Assembly: GCA_028293745.1 (NCBI GenBank)
Contig: JAQGOF010000047.1
Location: 1 to 64,000, forward strand
Origin: Gammaproteobacteria bacterium
GTDB lineage: Bacteria; Pseudomonadota; Gammaproteobacteria; Steroidobacterales; Steroidobacteraceae
DNA: 64,000 nt
Direction: 5' to 3'
The notes below the pieces were generated by a model, which was not told where the DNA came from, made no database searches, and worked only from the letters and a program-made list of their open reading frames with translations. Made by a program: the position numbers and the translations under genes. This document shows positions 17,501 to 25,594 of this stretch, in pieces. Each line of letters starts with the position of its first letter. Position 1 is the stretch's first letter.

Positions 17501-20500
17501 GATGTCGGCCAGTGGCTCGCCGGAAGCGAGCAGGTTGGTGATTAGATTGTTGCAGCTGTAAGCCGCAAAGGTGAGGTCGCCCATCTCGTTGGCCGTGTGG
17601 AAAGCGCGCCGCACCAGCGGGCGGCCGGTGCGTACATGCTTCGTCCAGGGATTGACGAGGTTGCCGAAGGACATGTAAACACGGGCCTTGAAGCGGTCCA
17701 GGCCGCGCCGCTCTACCAGCTCGAAGCCGAGCCTGCCAAAGCGGAACGCCGTCGGGTAGTCGTTGAAGTGCGGGCCCACGGTCATGCCGAGCCAGACATA
17801 CGCGAAACACGAGGCTCCACTGTTGCCATGCTCGAGACTGATGTTCGCCATGCGGCAGAGGGCGAGGCACAGCAGATTGTCGTCAGTAAACAAGGCCGGC
17901 GTGACCACTTGGGCGAGAACATCCAGGGTGGCGCGCCACTGCGGGTCACTCATCAGCGGCAGGTCGACCAGCGCCTCGACGGAACCGCTGCCAATGCGTC
18001 GCCAGATCTCATCGTATTCTGTGCGCACTTCCTCCTTCGACGGGTGCGACGACCAGTGCACACCGATGCGCCGCAGATATTCCAGGCACAGCTCGACGCC
18101 GCGGTCGCTCCGATCCAAGGTCGTGTACAGCTCGAGGCGCAAGCACGCTACCTTCGCACTGTCAACCAGGGTCGCAGCATGCGCCGCGAGCATGGCGAGC
18201 CGCTGTTCCGCAGCCGGCAACTGGCTGCTCAAAAACTCACACTCCGCACGGTCGAACTCCAACGCAAACATGAGTCCATAGCGCTGCTGCCAGCTCTCCT
18301 CCGCCGTCAGCAGCGCCCGACCGGCGGCAAAATAGGTCAGCGCTGAAGCATAGGCGGTTGAAGTCTTGGCTCGCTCGCCCGCAATGAGGTTGAGCTCCGC
18401 GACGCGTTCCCGCTCTTCCCGCGAGCTGATCAATACGGCGCCGCGGTTGAGCTGGTTCACGATCTCGAAGATATTGTCTTTGAGCTTCTCGGAGGGTGTC
18501 TGACCCGCAAGCAGCCTGCCGATCCGAAGATGGATCGCGGGGCGCTCGGCTTCGGGGATGAGTCCGTAGGCCGCCTCCTGGACGCGGTCGTGGAGGAACG
18601 CGTAGCCGCCGTCCTGGCGGAAGATGAGCCCTGTGCGCACGGCATGCCAGAGTGCCGCGTGGATTTCCTCTTCTGAGAGCCCCTGAACCAAGGTCAGAGC
18701 GGCGATCTCGGCCACATTCCCGAGACAGGCGAGTTGTTTGAATCGTTCCTGCGTTGTGTCGGGTAACCGCTTCAGCTTCCCGACCATGAGATCCACGACG
18801 TTGTCGGTGTAGCCTTTGGCGCGGATGCGGGGCAAGTCCCAGACCCAGGCGGCGGCGTCTGCATCGAAGCCGAGTAGACCTTCCTCGGCCAGAGCCGTAA
18901 GGAATTGGATCGCAAAAAACGGGTTGCCCAGTGTTTTGTCGTACAGGAGCCGGGCGAGAGGTTCGGCATGTGCGAGCTCACAATGCAGCGTGTCAGCGAC
19001 GAATTGGGTCACATCGTCGACAGACAGAGGCGCGAGAACGATTTCGCGCACCACCGCCTCTGTCCCGCGAATTGCATCAAGCGTCTGCATCAAGGGGTGA
19101 GACGCGCTGACCTCGTTGTCGCGAAACGCTCCGATGATGAGAAGGTGTCGGACGTCAGGGTGCGTGATGAGGTGCTCGAGCAGCTTGAGGGTCGCGGCAT
19201 CGAGCCACTGCAGATCGTCGAGAAAGATGGCCAGCGGATGGTTCTTGTCGGCGAACACCCGCAGAAAGGACCGAAACACCATGTGAAAACGGGTTTCGGC
19301 TTCCGTGGCTGCGAGCTCCGCAACGGGTGGCTGTTTCCCGATGACGAACTCGAGCTCGGGGATGAGGTTTACGATGAGTTGGCCATTCGGGCCAACGGCC
19401 TTGCGTATGGCACTACGCCAGCCCTCAACCTCTGACTCAGTGTCGCTCAAGATCTGCCGAATGAGGGTCCGGAACGCTTGCGCAAGCGTGGCATACGGAA
19501 TATCCCGCTTGTACTGGTCGAACTTTCCGGAGATGAAGATCCCGCGCGGCAGGACGATCGCCTTGTGCAGCTCATGCACGACCGAGGATTTGCCGATGCC
19601 GGAATAGCCACAGACCAACACCAGAACGGCTGTGCCGGTGGTGGTCACCTGATCAAACGCAGCGAGGAGGGTCTCCCGTTCCCGGTCCCGGCCGTAGAGT
19701 TTCTCAGGCATCAGAAGCCGATCTGGGGTGTCGTGCGCGCCGAGGGTGAACGTGTCGACGCGTCCCCGAGCCTCCCATTCGGCGAGGCACCGCCTGAGGT
19801 CGGCTTCAACGCCGGCTGCCGTCTGATAGCGTTCTTCGGCGGTCTTGGCGAGGAGCTGCAAGATGATTGCCGGGACAGGTGCCGGGATGTCCTTTGATCG
19901 CACGCGGGGCGGCACGGGCTCCCTCGCGATGTGACAGTGAACCCACCCCATGGGATCGGAGGCGGTGAATGGCAGGCTGCCGGTGAGCATTTCATACAGC
20001 GTGATGCCGAGTGAATACAGATCGCTACGCGAATCGATCGAACGATTCATTCGTCCAGTCTGTTCGGGCGCCATGTAGGCGAGTGCTCCGGCGAGGACGT
20101 CCGGAGGTTCGGGCGGCTGCCGCTCGCGTGGCAGCCGCGATGCGATACCGAAGCCCATCAGCCACACGTGGCCGGTGGCAGCGTCTACGAGAGCGTTGGC
20201 GGGCTTGATGTCCTTGTGGATGAGACCGTGCTGGTGTACCCGGCAGAGCGCAGCCGACAGTCCAATGGCGAGACGAAGGAATTGTCGCAACTCCATCGGC
20301 GCTCCGACCAGGCGGTCGAGTGGCTCGCCTCCGGGATCCTCCAGCACGAGCACGGGGCGGCCCTGGTGCTGTGCGAGCGCGACAGGGCGAACTGCCCAGG
20401 TGGAATCCAGTTCGTCTCGCAACGAATATTCGTGCTCCATGCGCCGAAGGCTACGGGGAGCTGTGTGCTCCCGGACGGGGATGAGCAGAAGGCGCGAGGA

Positions 20501-20620
20501 GAGGGTACCGTTGGGGTTGCGGCACAGGTTACGGTACAGGCCAAACTCTCCATCTTCACGGAGCGTCTCGCGCCTGCCATCCGCAAGCTCCAGGGCGGCG
20601 GCTTGCCACATCGATTCCAC
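14597..20620 (-). CDS. Giant protein kinase-like/AAA/GAF/PAS/histidine kinase/receiver protein, copy 1
   Basis: A 2007-residue soluble signalling protein. The modules run as follows: Ser/Thr kinase-like domain (about 50-285), AAA ATPase (about 305-560), a long helical TPR-like region (about 600-1290), GAF (about 1305-1475), PAS (about 1490-1620), histidine kinase (about 1630-1870) and a receiver (1886-2007). Visible residues are HKDIKPAN (H135, D137) and Walker A GYSGIGKS (338-345). The Walker B strand is LAIFLDDLQWLD, the H-box His1647 lies in GGIAHDFNN, the receiver Asp is D1938 (LTDETMPD) and its Lys is K1988. The kinase DFG is GFG (156-158), and no glycine loop or VAIK lysine is apparent, so Ser/Thr kinase activity is doubtful. 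The paralogue at 40969-46959 has the same plan and the same GFG. Confidence 0.92.
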   Translation of the reverse strand: MESMWQAAALELADGRRETLREDGEFGLYRNLCRNPNGTLSSRLLLIPVREHTAPRSLRRMEHEYSLRDELDSTWAVRPVALAQHQGRPVLVLEDPGGEPLDRLVGAPMELRQFLRLAIGLSAALCRVHQHGLIHKDIKPANALVDAATGHVWLMGFGIASRLPRERQPPEPPDVLAGALAYMAPEQTGRMNRSIDSRSDLYSLGITLYEMLTGSLPFTASDPMGWVHCHIAREPVPPRVRSKDIPAPVPAIILQLLAKTAEERYQTAAGVEADLRRCLAEWEARGRVDTFTLGAHDTPDRLLMPEKLYGRDRERETLLAAFDQVTTTGTAVLVLVCGYSGIGKSSVVHELHKAIVLPRGIFISGKFDQYKRDIPYATLAQAFRTLIRQILSDTESEVEGWRSAIRKAVGPNGQLIVNLIPELEFVIGKQPPVAELAATEAETRFHMVFRSFLRVFADKNHPLAIFLDDLQWLDAATLKLLEHLITHPDVRHLLIIGAFRDNEVSASHPLMQTLDAIRGTEAVVREIVLAPLSVDDVTQFVADTLHCELAHAEPLARLLYDKTLGNPFFAIQFLTALAEEGLLGFDADAAAWVWDLPRIRAKGYTDNVVDLMVGKLKRLPDTTQERFKQLACLGNVAEIAALTLVQGLSEEEIHAALWHAVRTGLIFRQDGGYAFLHDRVQEAAYGLIPEAERPAIHLRIGRLLAGQTPSEKLKDNIFEIVNQLNRGAVLISSREERERVAELNLIAGERAKTSTAYASALTYFAAGRALLTAEESWQQRYGLMFALEFDRAECEFLSSQLPAAEQRLAMLAAHAATLVDSAKVACLRLELYTTLDRSDRGVELCLEYLRRIGVHWSSHPSKEEVRTEYDEIWRRIGSGSVEALVDLPLMSDPQWRATLDVLAQVVTPALFTDDNLLCLALCRMANISLEHGNSGASCFAYVWLGMTVGPHFNDYPTAFRFGRLGFELVERRGLDRFKARVYMSFGNLVNPWTKHVRTGRPLVRRAFHTANEMGDLTFAAYSCNNLITNLLASGEPLADIQREAEAGLAFARKIRFGLVIDIITSQLRLILTLRGLTPAFNSFNDAQFDEGRFEQHFEADPRLALPSCWYWIRKLQARFHAQNYESAIHAELQAQRLLWTSPSFFEVAEYRFYAALARAAYCNTTSADEHSPHMKALAAHHRQLEIWAQHCPENFGNRTALVSAEIARIEGRHLDAERLYEESIKLAREHGFVQNEGVAGELAARFYAARGLETTAQAYLRNARYCYLRWGADGKVRQLDESYPYLRTELSAPPSTTTIGAPLEHLDLATVVKVSQAVSGEIVLEKLIDTLMRTALEHAGAQRGLLIVTHGGAQRVEAEATTSGDAITVRFRQASVSAAELPDSVLHYVLRTQESVLLDDASAQSAFSADEYIRHNRVRSVLCLPLIKQATLIGVLYLENKLTSRVFTPARSTVLKLIASQAAISLENAYLYTDLKQENSERRRAEEALRRSEAYLAQAQILSHTGSFGWKTATDEIYWSAETFRIYEFDQAIPANLARIVQQTHPQDKELLEQTLDRARHEKKDWDLEYRLLMRDGSIKHVQVVARALEDESGELEFVGTVMDITRRTLAREARKVQEREREEMQRQLQQAAKMEAIGRLAGGIAHDFNNILGAILGYGELAQNNLGEGGATRRQIDQVMQAGARGKGLVDRILAFSRSGVGERLPVQVQSVVDETLELLTASLPGDVRLESRLDAVDIAVMGDPTQFHQVVMNLCTNAIHAMARGGVLTVVIERAAVGERRLLSHGTLSAGPYVRLSVADTGSGIPTAVLERMFDPFFTTKRIGDGTGLGLALVHGIVADFGGVIDVATQVGVGTTFTIWLPAAGKMPTLLAEPASELPRGNGETVMVVDDEPALVALAEETLAELGYEPVGFDSSLAALKALRAEPKRFDLVLTDETMPDLTGTELARAMRQLRPDIPIILMSGYSGALLNERAQAAEVIDVLRKPLVRRDIAVPVSRALQAGR

Positions 20621-20664
20621 GCGGCCTCTCGGTAAAGACCGTCACGAGCGTGACGATCCCACGA

Positions 20665-21867
20665 TTAGACCGCGCCGCGCTCGGTCCCTGCAACAAGCGC
20701 GACAGGACTGCGATCGGTAATCAGTGCGACAACCCAAGCACCGAAGCCCGCAAGCGCGAGCCCACATCCGACCCATCCGGTTGAAGTCCAGCCAAACCCC
20801 GACGCAATCGCCAAACCGCCCAGCCAAGGTCCGAGTGCATTCGCTACATTAAAAGCGGAGTGGTTGAGGGCTGCAGCAAGGCTCTGAGCATCGCCAGCTA
20901 CATCCATGAGCCGCGTTTGAAGAACAGTTGCCAATGCTCCGCAGAAGCCGATGGCGATCACATCCAGCGTTACGGTCCAGAAGTGTGCGGCCGCGGCTGA
21001 GTAAAACGCCAATGTCACCGCTGATCCTAGCAGCAGCAACCCAGCCGCTCTCATGACGGCGCGCTCGGCGAAATAGGGGACGATGATATTTCCTGCGGTC
21101 ATTCCGACACCGAAGGCTGCAAACACGCACGGGATGAAGCGTGCTGGAACGGCTGTCACTGCCGTCAAGGTCGAGGCCAGATACGTGTAAACCGAGAAAA
21201 CGCCGCCAAATCCGATGGCGCCCACGGCGAGTGTCAGCCAGACCTGACTACGCTTCAGGGCACCCAGCTCGCGCGAGGGACTTGCCCCCTTGTCGGGCTG
21301 TTGCTCGGGGGTCAACATTGCCACCAATATCGCGGTGGTCAGTGCCAACGCCGCGACGATTCCGAAGCACCACCGCCAGCCAGCGACTTGGCCGAGCCAA
21401 TTGGCAAGCGGCACGCCCACGATTGTCGCCACCGTGAGGCCGAGCAGGACGTGGCCGACAGCCCGGGCGCGTTGATCCGCGGGAACGACTGACGCCGCGG
21501 TGAGCATTGCGATGCCAAAATAAGCGCCGTGGGGCAGTCCCGTCAGAAAGCGCAAACCCAGCATCCAGGCGTAGGTCGGGGCGATGGCCGACAGGCCATT
21601 GGCGAGCGCATAGAAGCCCATCAGTGCCACGAGAAGTGTCCTGCGCGGCACGCGCGCCGAGAGCACCGCTATCAGCGGCGCTCCCACTACAACGCCGAGC
21701 GCATAGGCGCTGATGACATGCCCTGCAACCGGCACACTGATCTGCAGATCGTGTGCCAGGTCAGGCAAGAGACTCATGGTCGCGAATTCTGTCGTTCCAA
21801 TCGCGAACCCTCCCAATGCCAACACGAGATGAACGAGGGCGGGTGTGGACCTGGCTGCGGTGCTCAC
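20665..21867 (-). CDS. MFS drug/sugar exporter (DHA1-like)
   Basis: A 400-residue 12-helix major facilitator transporter of the DHA1/AraJ-like group, exchanging protons for small molecules at the inner membrane. The N-terminal helix carries GGFAIGTTEFATMSLLPDLAHDL, typical of the AraJ/YdhP branch. Loop 2-3 is LSARVPRRTLLVAL, and helix 4-5 contains RFLTGLPHGAYFGIA. It lies 44 bases upstream of the giant kinase gene in the same direction, so a shared transcript is possible. The true substrate is not predictable from sequence. No regulator is adjacent. Confidence 0.9.
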   Translation of the reverse strand: MSTAARSTPALVHLVLALGGFAIGTTEFATMSLLPDLAHDLQISVPVAGHVISAYALGVVVGAPLIAVLSARVPRRTLLVALMGFYALANGLSAIAPTYAWMLGLRFLTGLPHGAYFGIAMLTAASVVPADQRARAVGHVLLGLTVATIVGVPLANWLGQVAGWRWCFGIVAALALTTAILVAMLTPEQQPDKGASPSRELGALKRSQVWLTLAVGAIGFGGVFSVYTYLASTLTAVTAVPARFIPCVFAAFGVGMTAGNIIVPYFAERAVMRAAGLLLLGSAVTLAFYSAAAAHFWTVTLDVIAIGFCGALATVLQTRLMDVAGDAQSLAAALNHSAFNVANALGPWLGGLAIASGFGWTSTGWVGCGLALAGFGAWVVALITDRSPVALVAGTERGAV

Positions 21868-22084
21868 TTCACTCCGATGATGCGAATTGGCGGCATGCTC
21901 GCAATGTCCGTCCGCCGGGTTAGCCGTCGATGTCCGGAGTCACCAGCTCGCGTTACATTCGTAATTGATTCGGCACTTCATGCAACGGCGTGGAAGCAGC
22001 CGAGGCGCAGTCTGCTGCTTGTAGCGACGATGAGGCCGATGTATGCCACGGCCATGTCAAATCCAGAACACTTGGGAGCGAACT

Positions 22085-22477
22085 GTGGATATTTCACGCA
22101 AAAAGCGGATTCTGATCATATGTGCCGGCCTGGGACCCGTCCTTTGCGGGTTGGGCGGAGTCGCCACCCCGGCTGGTGCGCAGAATGCGGTCTCGCCGCC
22201 AGCGAGCCAGTCATATTCCGTTGCGGTTCCAGCAACGCCAGGCGAAGCCGTGCTGGCGGACGGGGAATTGCAGGAGCGCGTGAAGGCAGCGTTGCATGCC
22301 GACCCGTATTTCTACGACGGACATGTCACAGTATCCGTAGAACACGGCGCCGTAGTACTGCGTGGGTTTGTCTTCAGCGAGTGGGATTTACGAGACGCGA
22401 TTCGCCTTGCCAGCAAGGCTGCCGGTGACAGACGTGTGGTCGACAATTTGTCAATCAAACAGAGCGGACGTCGATAG
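22085..22477 (+). CDS. Exported BON-domain protein
   Basis: A 130-residue protein with a signal peptide (hydrophobic stretch ILIICAGLGPVLCGLGGV, cut near PAGAQ) and one BON domain (about residues 60-125: VKAALHADPYFYDGHVTVSVEHGAVVLRGFVFS). BON domains attach to membranes or peptidoglycan and are common in stress-induced periplasmic proteins such as OsmY. GTG 22085 is taken as the start because GGGAG lies six bases upstream; an ATG 42 bases earlier has no ribosome-binding site. It is monocistronic, with two hairpins following the stop. Confidence 0.8.
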   Translation: MDISRKKRILIICAGLGPVLCGLGGVATPAGAQNAVSPPASQSYSVAVPATPGEAVLADGELQERVKAALHADPYFYDGHVTVSVEHGAVVLRGFVFSEWDLRDAIRLASKAAGDRRVVDNLSIKQSGRR

Positions 22478-22486
22478 ACGGCCCAC

Positions 22487-22530
22487 GTGAGACCTGGGAA
22501 CCAGGCTTACAGACTAGGGGATTTCCCTAG
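22487..22530 (+). terminator. Two hairpins after the BON gene
   Basis: CCTGG-GAA-CCAGG is followed by CTAGGG-GATTT-CCCTAG (22514-22530). Neither has a T tract, but together they make a plausible transcript end between the BON gene and the next reading frame. Confidence 0.4.
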
Positions 22531-22608
22531 ATCGGGATACTCCTAGCTGGATTGCAAGCGCTCTGCGCAACAGGATGAGGGCCTTGTTCTCCTCGAGTGG
22601 TGGTTCAA

Positions 22609-22829
22609 ATGCGAGTAGATCCAGGTGGCGGCGGCGTCAGTGTCAGCCCGGTTCCGCACAATCAGCCCATCGATCAGACGAAGGTGAGCCGCGCCGTGCA
22701 GCAGGCTGAGGTGACCATTCCGTACTCGCAATCGAACCTCGCCAATGTACTGACCAATCCGACTCTCGATCTGAACCAGGCAGAGCGAGACCAGGTCATC
22801 CAGGACCTGGCCCGTCAGGGCGGGCAGCC
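22609..22829 (+). pseudogene. Apparent 5' part of a frameshifted hypothetical gene
   Basis: About 74 codons starting MRVDPGGGG in a frame that carries sensible sequence (LANVLTNPTLDLNQAERDQVIQDLARQGG). The frame then continues to a stop at 23001, but after about 22830 it turns into Pro/Arg-rich out-of-frame translation. The natural continuation appears to be the next frame, MDVLMQGEAASEQG. Joining the two needs a one-base change near 22820-22832. It could be a sequencing error, a broken gene, or two translationally coupled genes. No signal peptide and no family is recognised. Confidence 0.5.
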
Positions 22830-23783
22830 ATGGACGTTCTCATGCAGGGTGAGGCTGCAAGCGAGCAGGGCAGCGCCGCCGAGGCGCTTGCCAACGCCCT
22901 GTGGGCGCGCAATGGCAACCGCGGCACCGATCGAGCCGCGGCGGCCATGTACTACACCTCCGACGCGCTCACCATGCAGAACGATCTCAACACCCCGGTG
23001 AAGCGCCAGGAAGCATTCGAGGCCCTGGTGAGTTTCAACCAGTCCGGCCCATACAGCAATGTTCCGCCCGGCCAGCTCGCCACCGCCTGGAAGAATCAGG
23101 CCATCGCCGCGGAAGCCAACCTGTTCATCGGCAACAGCCGGGAGCTCACCCAGGAGTACACCCTGCGCGACGCAATGCACACTCCGGATACGCAGGTGCT
23201 GGCGAAGTTCATGAGCCAGACAGTCTTCAATCCCAGTGCACAGAATATTCAGCTCAACGACTTCTCCTCGCTCAAGGATTCCTTGCCCAACTCCCTGGCC
23301 AACGTATCCAGCACGCTGATGAGCACCGCGAGGCAGGCACCGCCGGGCTCGCTTCAGGAGCACTATGCAATAGAGGAGTACGGACGGTTGTCCGCCGCCT
23401 TATCCGGCGGCGCGGCCCTGGCGCTGACCAACTACGATGCGCAGGTTCAGGCCAACGATGCTGCCAAGAATCAGTGGGCAGATCTGGTCGGCGGAGTTGT
23501 TGGCAAAGTGATCAAGGTCGAGACGCCGTTCGGTAACCCGGCGGAGGACTTGGCGAAGGAAATCACGAAACAGGTGTACCAACTCATCGTTCACGGACCT
23601 GAGAGGCCGACGGCCTCACTGGCAGACACTCTATACCAACACTACGCACAGAACGTTGAGCAGCTGCGCACGGAGCCGGGCCAGCCAACCGATTTGACGT
23701 CCGACTTCGACTCGACGTACGGCGCTACGCTGCTGAACCTGCAGGGGCAGCTCAACGTCAATCTGGGCGGCCACGCGAATTGA
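22830..23783 (+). CDS. Hypothetical protein, probably the body of a frameshifted gene
   Basis: A 317-residue acidic, mostly helical protein without signal peptide or membrane segments. No family is recognised. It is rich in Asn, Gln and Ala, with one glycine-valine patch (LVGGVVGKVIKV) and a C-terminal DFDSTYGATLLNLQGQLNVNLGG. The ATG at 22830 has only a poor GGGCGGG upstream, and the preceding frame (22609-22829) has matching composition and runs into it, so the protein probably begins upstream. It is isolated from its neighbours. A secreted or contact-dependent effector is one possibility, with no direct support. Confidence 0.6.
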   Translation: MDVLMQGEAASEQGSAAEALANALWARNGNRGTDRAAAAMYYTSDALTMQNDLNTPVKRQEAFEALVSFNQSGPYSNVPPGQLATAWKNQAIAAEANLFIGNSRELTQEYTLRDAMHTPDTQVLAKFMSQTVFNPSAQNIQLNDFSSLKDSLPNSLANVSSTLMSTARQAPPGSLQEHYAIEEYGRLSAALSGGAALALTNYDAQVQANDAAKNQWADLVGGVVGKVIKVETPFGNPAEDLAKEITKQVYQLIVHGPERPTASLADTLYQHYAQNVEQLRTEPGQPTDLTSDFDSTYGATLLNLQGQLNVNLGGHAN

Positions 23784-24148
23784 AGTATCCGGGCCGGTAG
23801 CCCGGGGCTCCCAATCTGAAAGTGGAAATTTGGAGTTGATCGCCTACGTCTTTGGCGATGCCTGTGTGAGAATCTCGCACTAACGTCCCCGTTCGCCGGT
23901 GTGCGCGCCATTGTGCAATGGCCCAAAACGAACCGGATTTTACTGCCGCCCAGGCCACGTTTCGACTATCCCCAACCTTTTCAGCCAATTGCGTGCCACC
24001 TTTGGTAGCGCGGTACATTGTTCAATGCATGGCGCTGGCAACGCCTTCTCGTTCTCCTACGCCGAGATCAGGATATTGCTGACGGGGCCCGGTCCTCCAA
24101 TGTGCGAAATTCATCCTTTCGCGTCGCGACGAGCTATGTCAATTAGCT
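23784..24148. other. Intergenic stretch, 365 bases
   Basis: It contains a 6-bp hairpin CCGGGC-CGGTA-GCCCGG at 23789-23805, six bases after the upstream stop, possibly a terminator without a T tract. Directly before the next gene the 9-mer AGCTATGTC occurs twice, 13 bases apart, around its start codon, and no Shine-Dalgarno sequence is visible. Open frames here look random. Confidence 0.45.
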
Positions 24149-25432
24149 ATGTCTGAGAACAATGCTCCTGGGGCCAGAGGGCCCAAACCACGGCTGTTAT
24201 TCGTCGAGGATGAAGCCACACTGCGCGAGCATTTGGCGCAGAAGCTATCCGACGAATACGTGGTGGACACGGCCGGAAATGGAAATGAAGCTCTGCTTGC
24301 AGTGATGCGGGCCAAGCCCGCGCTCGTGGTAACCGACATCGTGATGCCCGATATGGATGGAGTCGAGTTGCTCAAGACTCTGCGCCAGAGCCCGGGCACG
24401 CGTGCCATTCCGGTGCTGTTAATTTCCGGACGGGCCGCAGATGAATATCGGATCGAGGGGTTCGAGCAGGGAGCGGACGGATTTCTGGCCAAGCCGTACA
24501 CGGAACGAGAGCTCAGAGCGCTGATTCGCGCGATGCTGCGCTCCGCGCGGTCGCGCGCCGAGACCGCCGGCCGCGAGGCGCGCGACCAGGTCGAACAGCA
24601 AGCCGTGATCGAACGGGCCAAACTGAAACGAGCGCTCGCCGAGCTTCACGGCCGCGAAGAGCAACTGACGCTCAACCAACTGCAGCTCGCCGCGCTCAAG
24701 GAGGCAGACCGACGCAAAAACGAGCTCCTCTGTGCCCTCGCGGATGAATTGCGTAACCGGCTGGCGCCCATTCGTAAGGGGCTCGAGATCCTCAGGTCGA
24801 GATCGTCCGACGACGAGTTGTCTCAGCGAACCGTCGATATGATGGATCGGCAGACGTTGGATCTGGAACGTCGGCTCGATAGTCTGCTGGATATCGGCCG
24901 GGTCACACGTGGAAGCATCTCATTGAAGCGCGAGAAGATCATCTTGGCGGACGTGCTCGCGAATGCAGTTGATGCCGTGCGCCCAGTGGTGGAAGCGCGT
25001 GGGCACGAACTGGTGATTGATGTACAGCGCCCCGTCCCGGTTGTTATTGACGGCGACTTCGCTCTCCTTACGCAAGTTTTTTTTAAATTGCTATCGAACA
25101 GTGCGAAATTTACCGATCAGGGCGGCACGATTACGCTCGCGTTGGATTGTCAGGGAGGAGAGGCGGTGGTGAGCGTGCGTGACACGGGTATCGGTATTGC
25201 GCATCACGCGCTCGAGCAAGTGTTTGAAATGGTTTCCCAGGTGCACCTTGATGATGCACGGCCGAACGGCGATCTGGGCATGGGCCTGTCATTGGTCCGC
25301 ACGCTGACGCACTTGCACGGCGGCTCAATCAGCGCGTGGAGCGGAGGTCTGGGCACCGGAAGCGTCTTTACGGTCCGTTTACCCATGGTGGAGGAGAGCC
25401 TCGCAATGTCTGCCCAGGCGGCAGACATGTAG
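24149..25432 (+). CDS. Receiver-histidine kinase hybrid whose H-box His is Asp
   Basis: A 427-residue cytosolic protein. It has an N-terminal receiver (about 14-130; phospho-Asp D63 in VVTDIVMPD, Lys K115 in LAKPYTE), a charged helix (130-190), a dimerisation/H-box region and a HATPase domain. The H-box reads ALADELRNRLAPI, where related kinases have AHELRNPLAPI: residue 199 is Asp (codon GAT at 24743-24745) in place of the phosphorylated His. The ATP-binding boxes look intact: NSAKFT (N box), VRDTGIGIA and LGMGLSLVR (G boxes). It probably cannot autophosphorylate and may bind ATP as a regulator of another kinase. A diguanylate cyclase-type receiver gene follows. Confidence 0.85.
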   Translation: MSENNAPGARGPKPRLLFVEDEATLREHLAQKLSDEYVVDTAGNGNEALLAVMRAKPALVVTDIVMPDMDGVELLKTLRQSPGTRAIPVLLISGRAADEYRIEGFEQGADGFLAKPYTERELRALIRAMLRSARSRAETAGREARDQVEQQAVIERAKLKRALAELHGREEQLTLNQLQLAALKEADRRKNELLCALADELRNRLAPIRKGLEILRSRSSDDELSQRTVDMMDRQTLDLERRLDSLLDIGRVTRGSISLKREKIILADVLANAVDAVRPVVEARGHELVIDVQRPVPVVIDGDFALLTQVFFKLLSNSAKFTDQGGTITLALDCQGGEAVVSVRDTGIGIAHHALEQVFEMVSQVHLDDARPNGDLGMGLSLVRTLTHLHGGSISAWSGGLGTGSVFTVRLPMVEESLAMSAQAADM

Positions 25433-25570
25433 TGGAACCCACCGGCGGCGACCGCGTACTGCCGGTCTCGGACTGCAGTGCAGCGACGGACGAATCCTTG
25501 GATCTGCGGCTGACTTCACGGAACGCGGATTTTGTCACAAGAGTCGCAGTCGAGGACTGTTACGTTCGTC

Positions 25571-25586
25571 CTCACTCTAGAGTGAG
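25571..25586. promoter_or_regulatory. Perfect 16-bp palindrome overlapping the leader of the GGDEF gene
   Basis: CTCACTCTAGAGTGAG is a perfect palindrome ending eight bases before the ATG. As RNA it can form a 6-bp hairpin with a CUAG loop that would cover the purine-rich GAGTGAG leader. It may be a DNA operator or a translational hairpin. Confidence 0.5.
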
Positions 25587-25594
25587 TATCCGAG

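Noticed and set aside
22830-23001. Continuation of the upstream frame past 22830 (Pro/Arg-rich)
   Set aside because: Composition switches to out-of-frame type where the other frame becomes protein-like; treated as frameshift readout.
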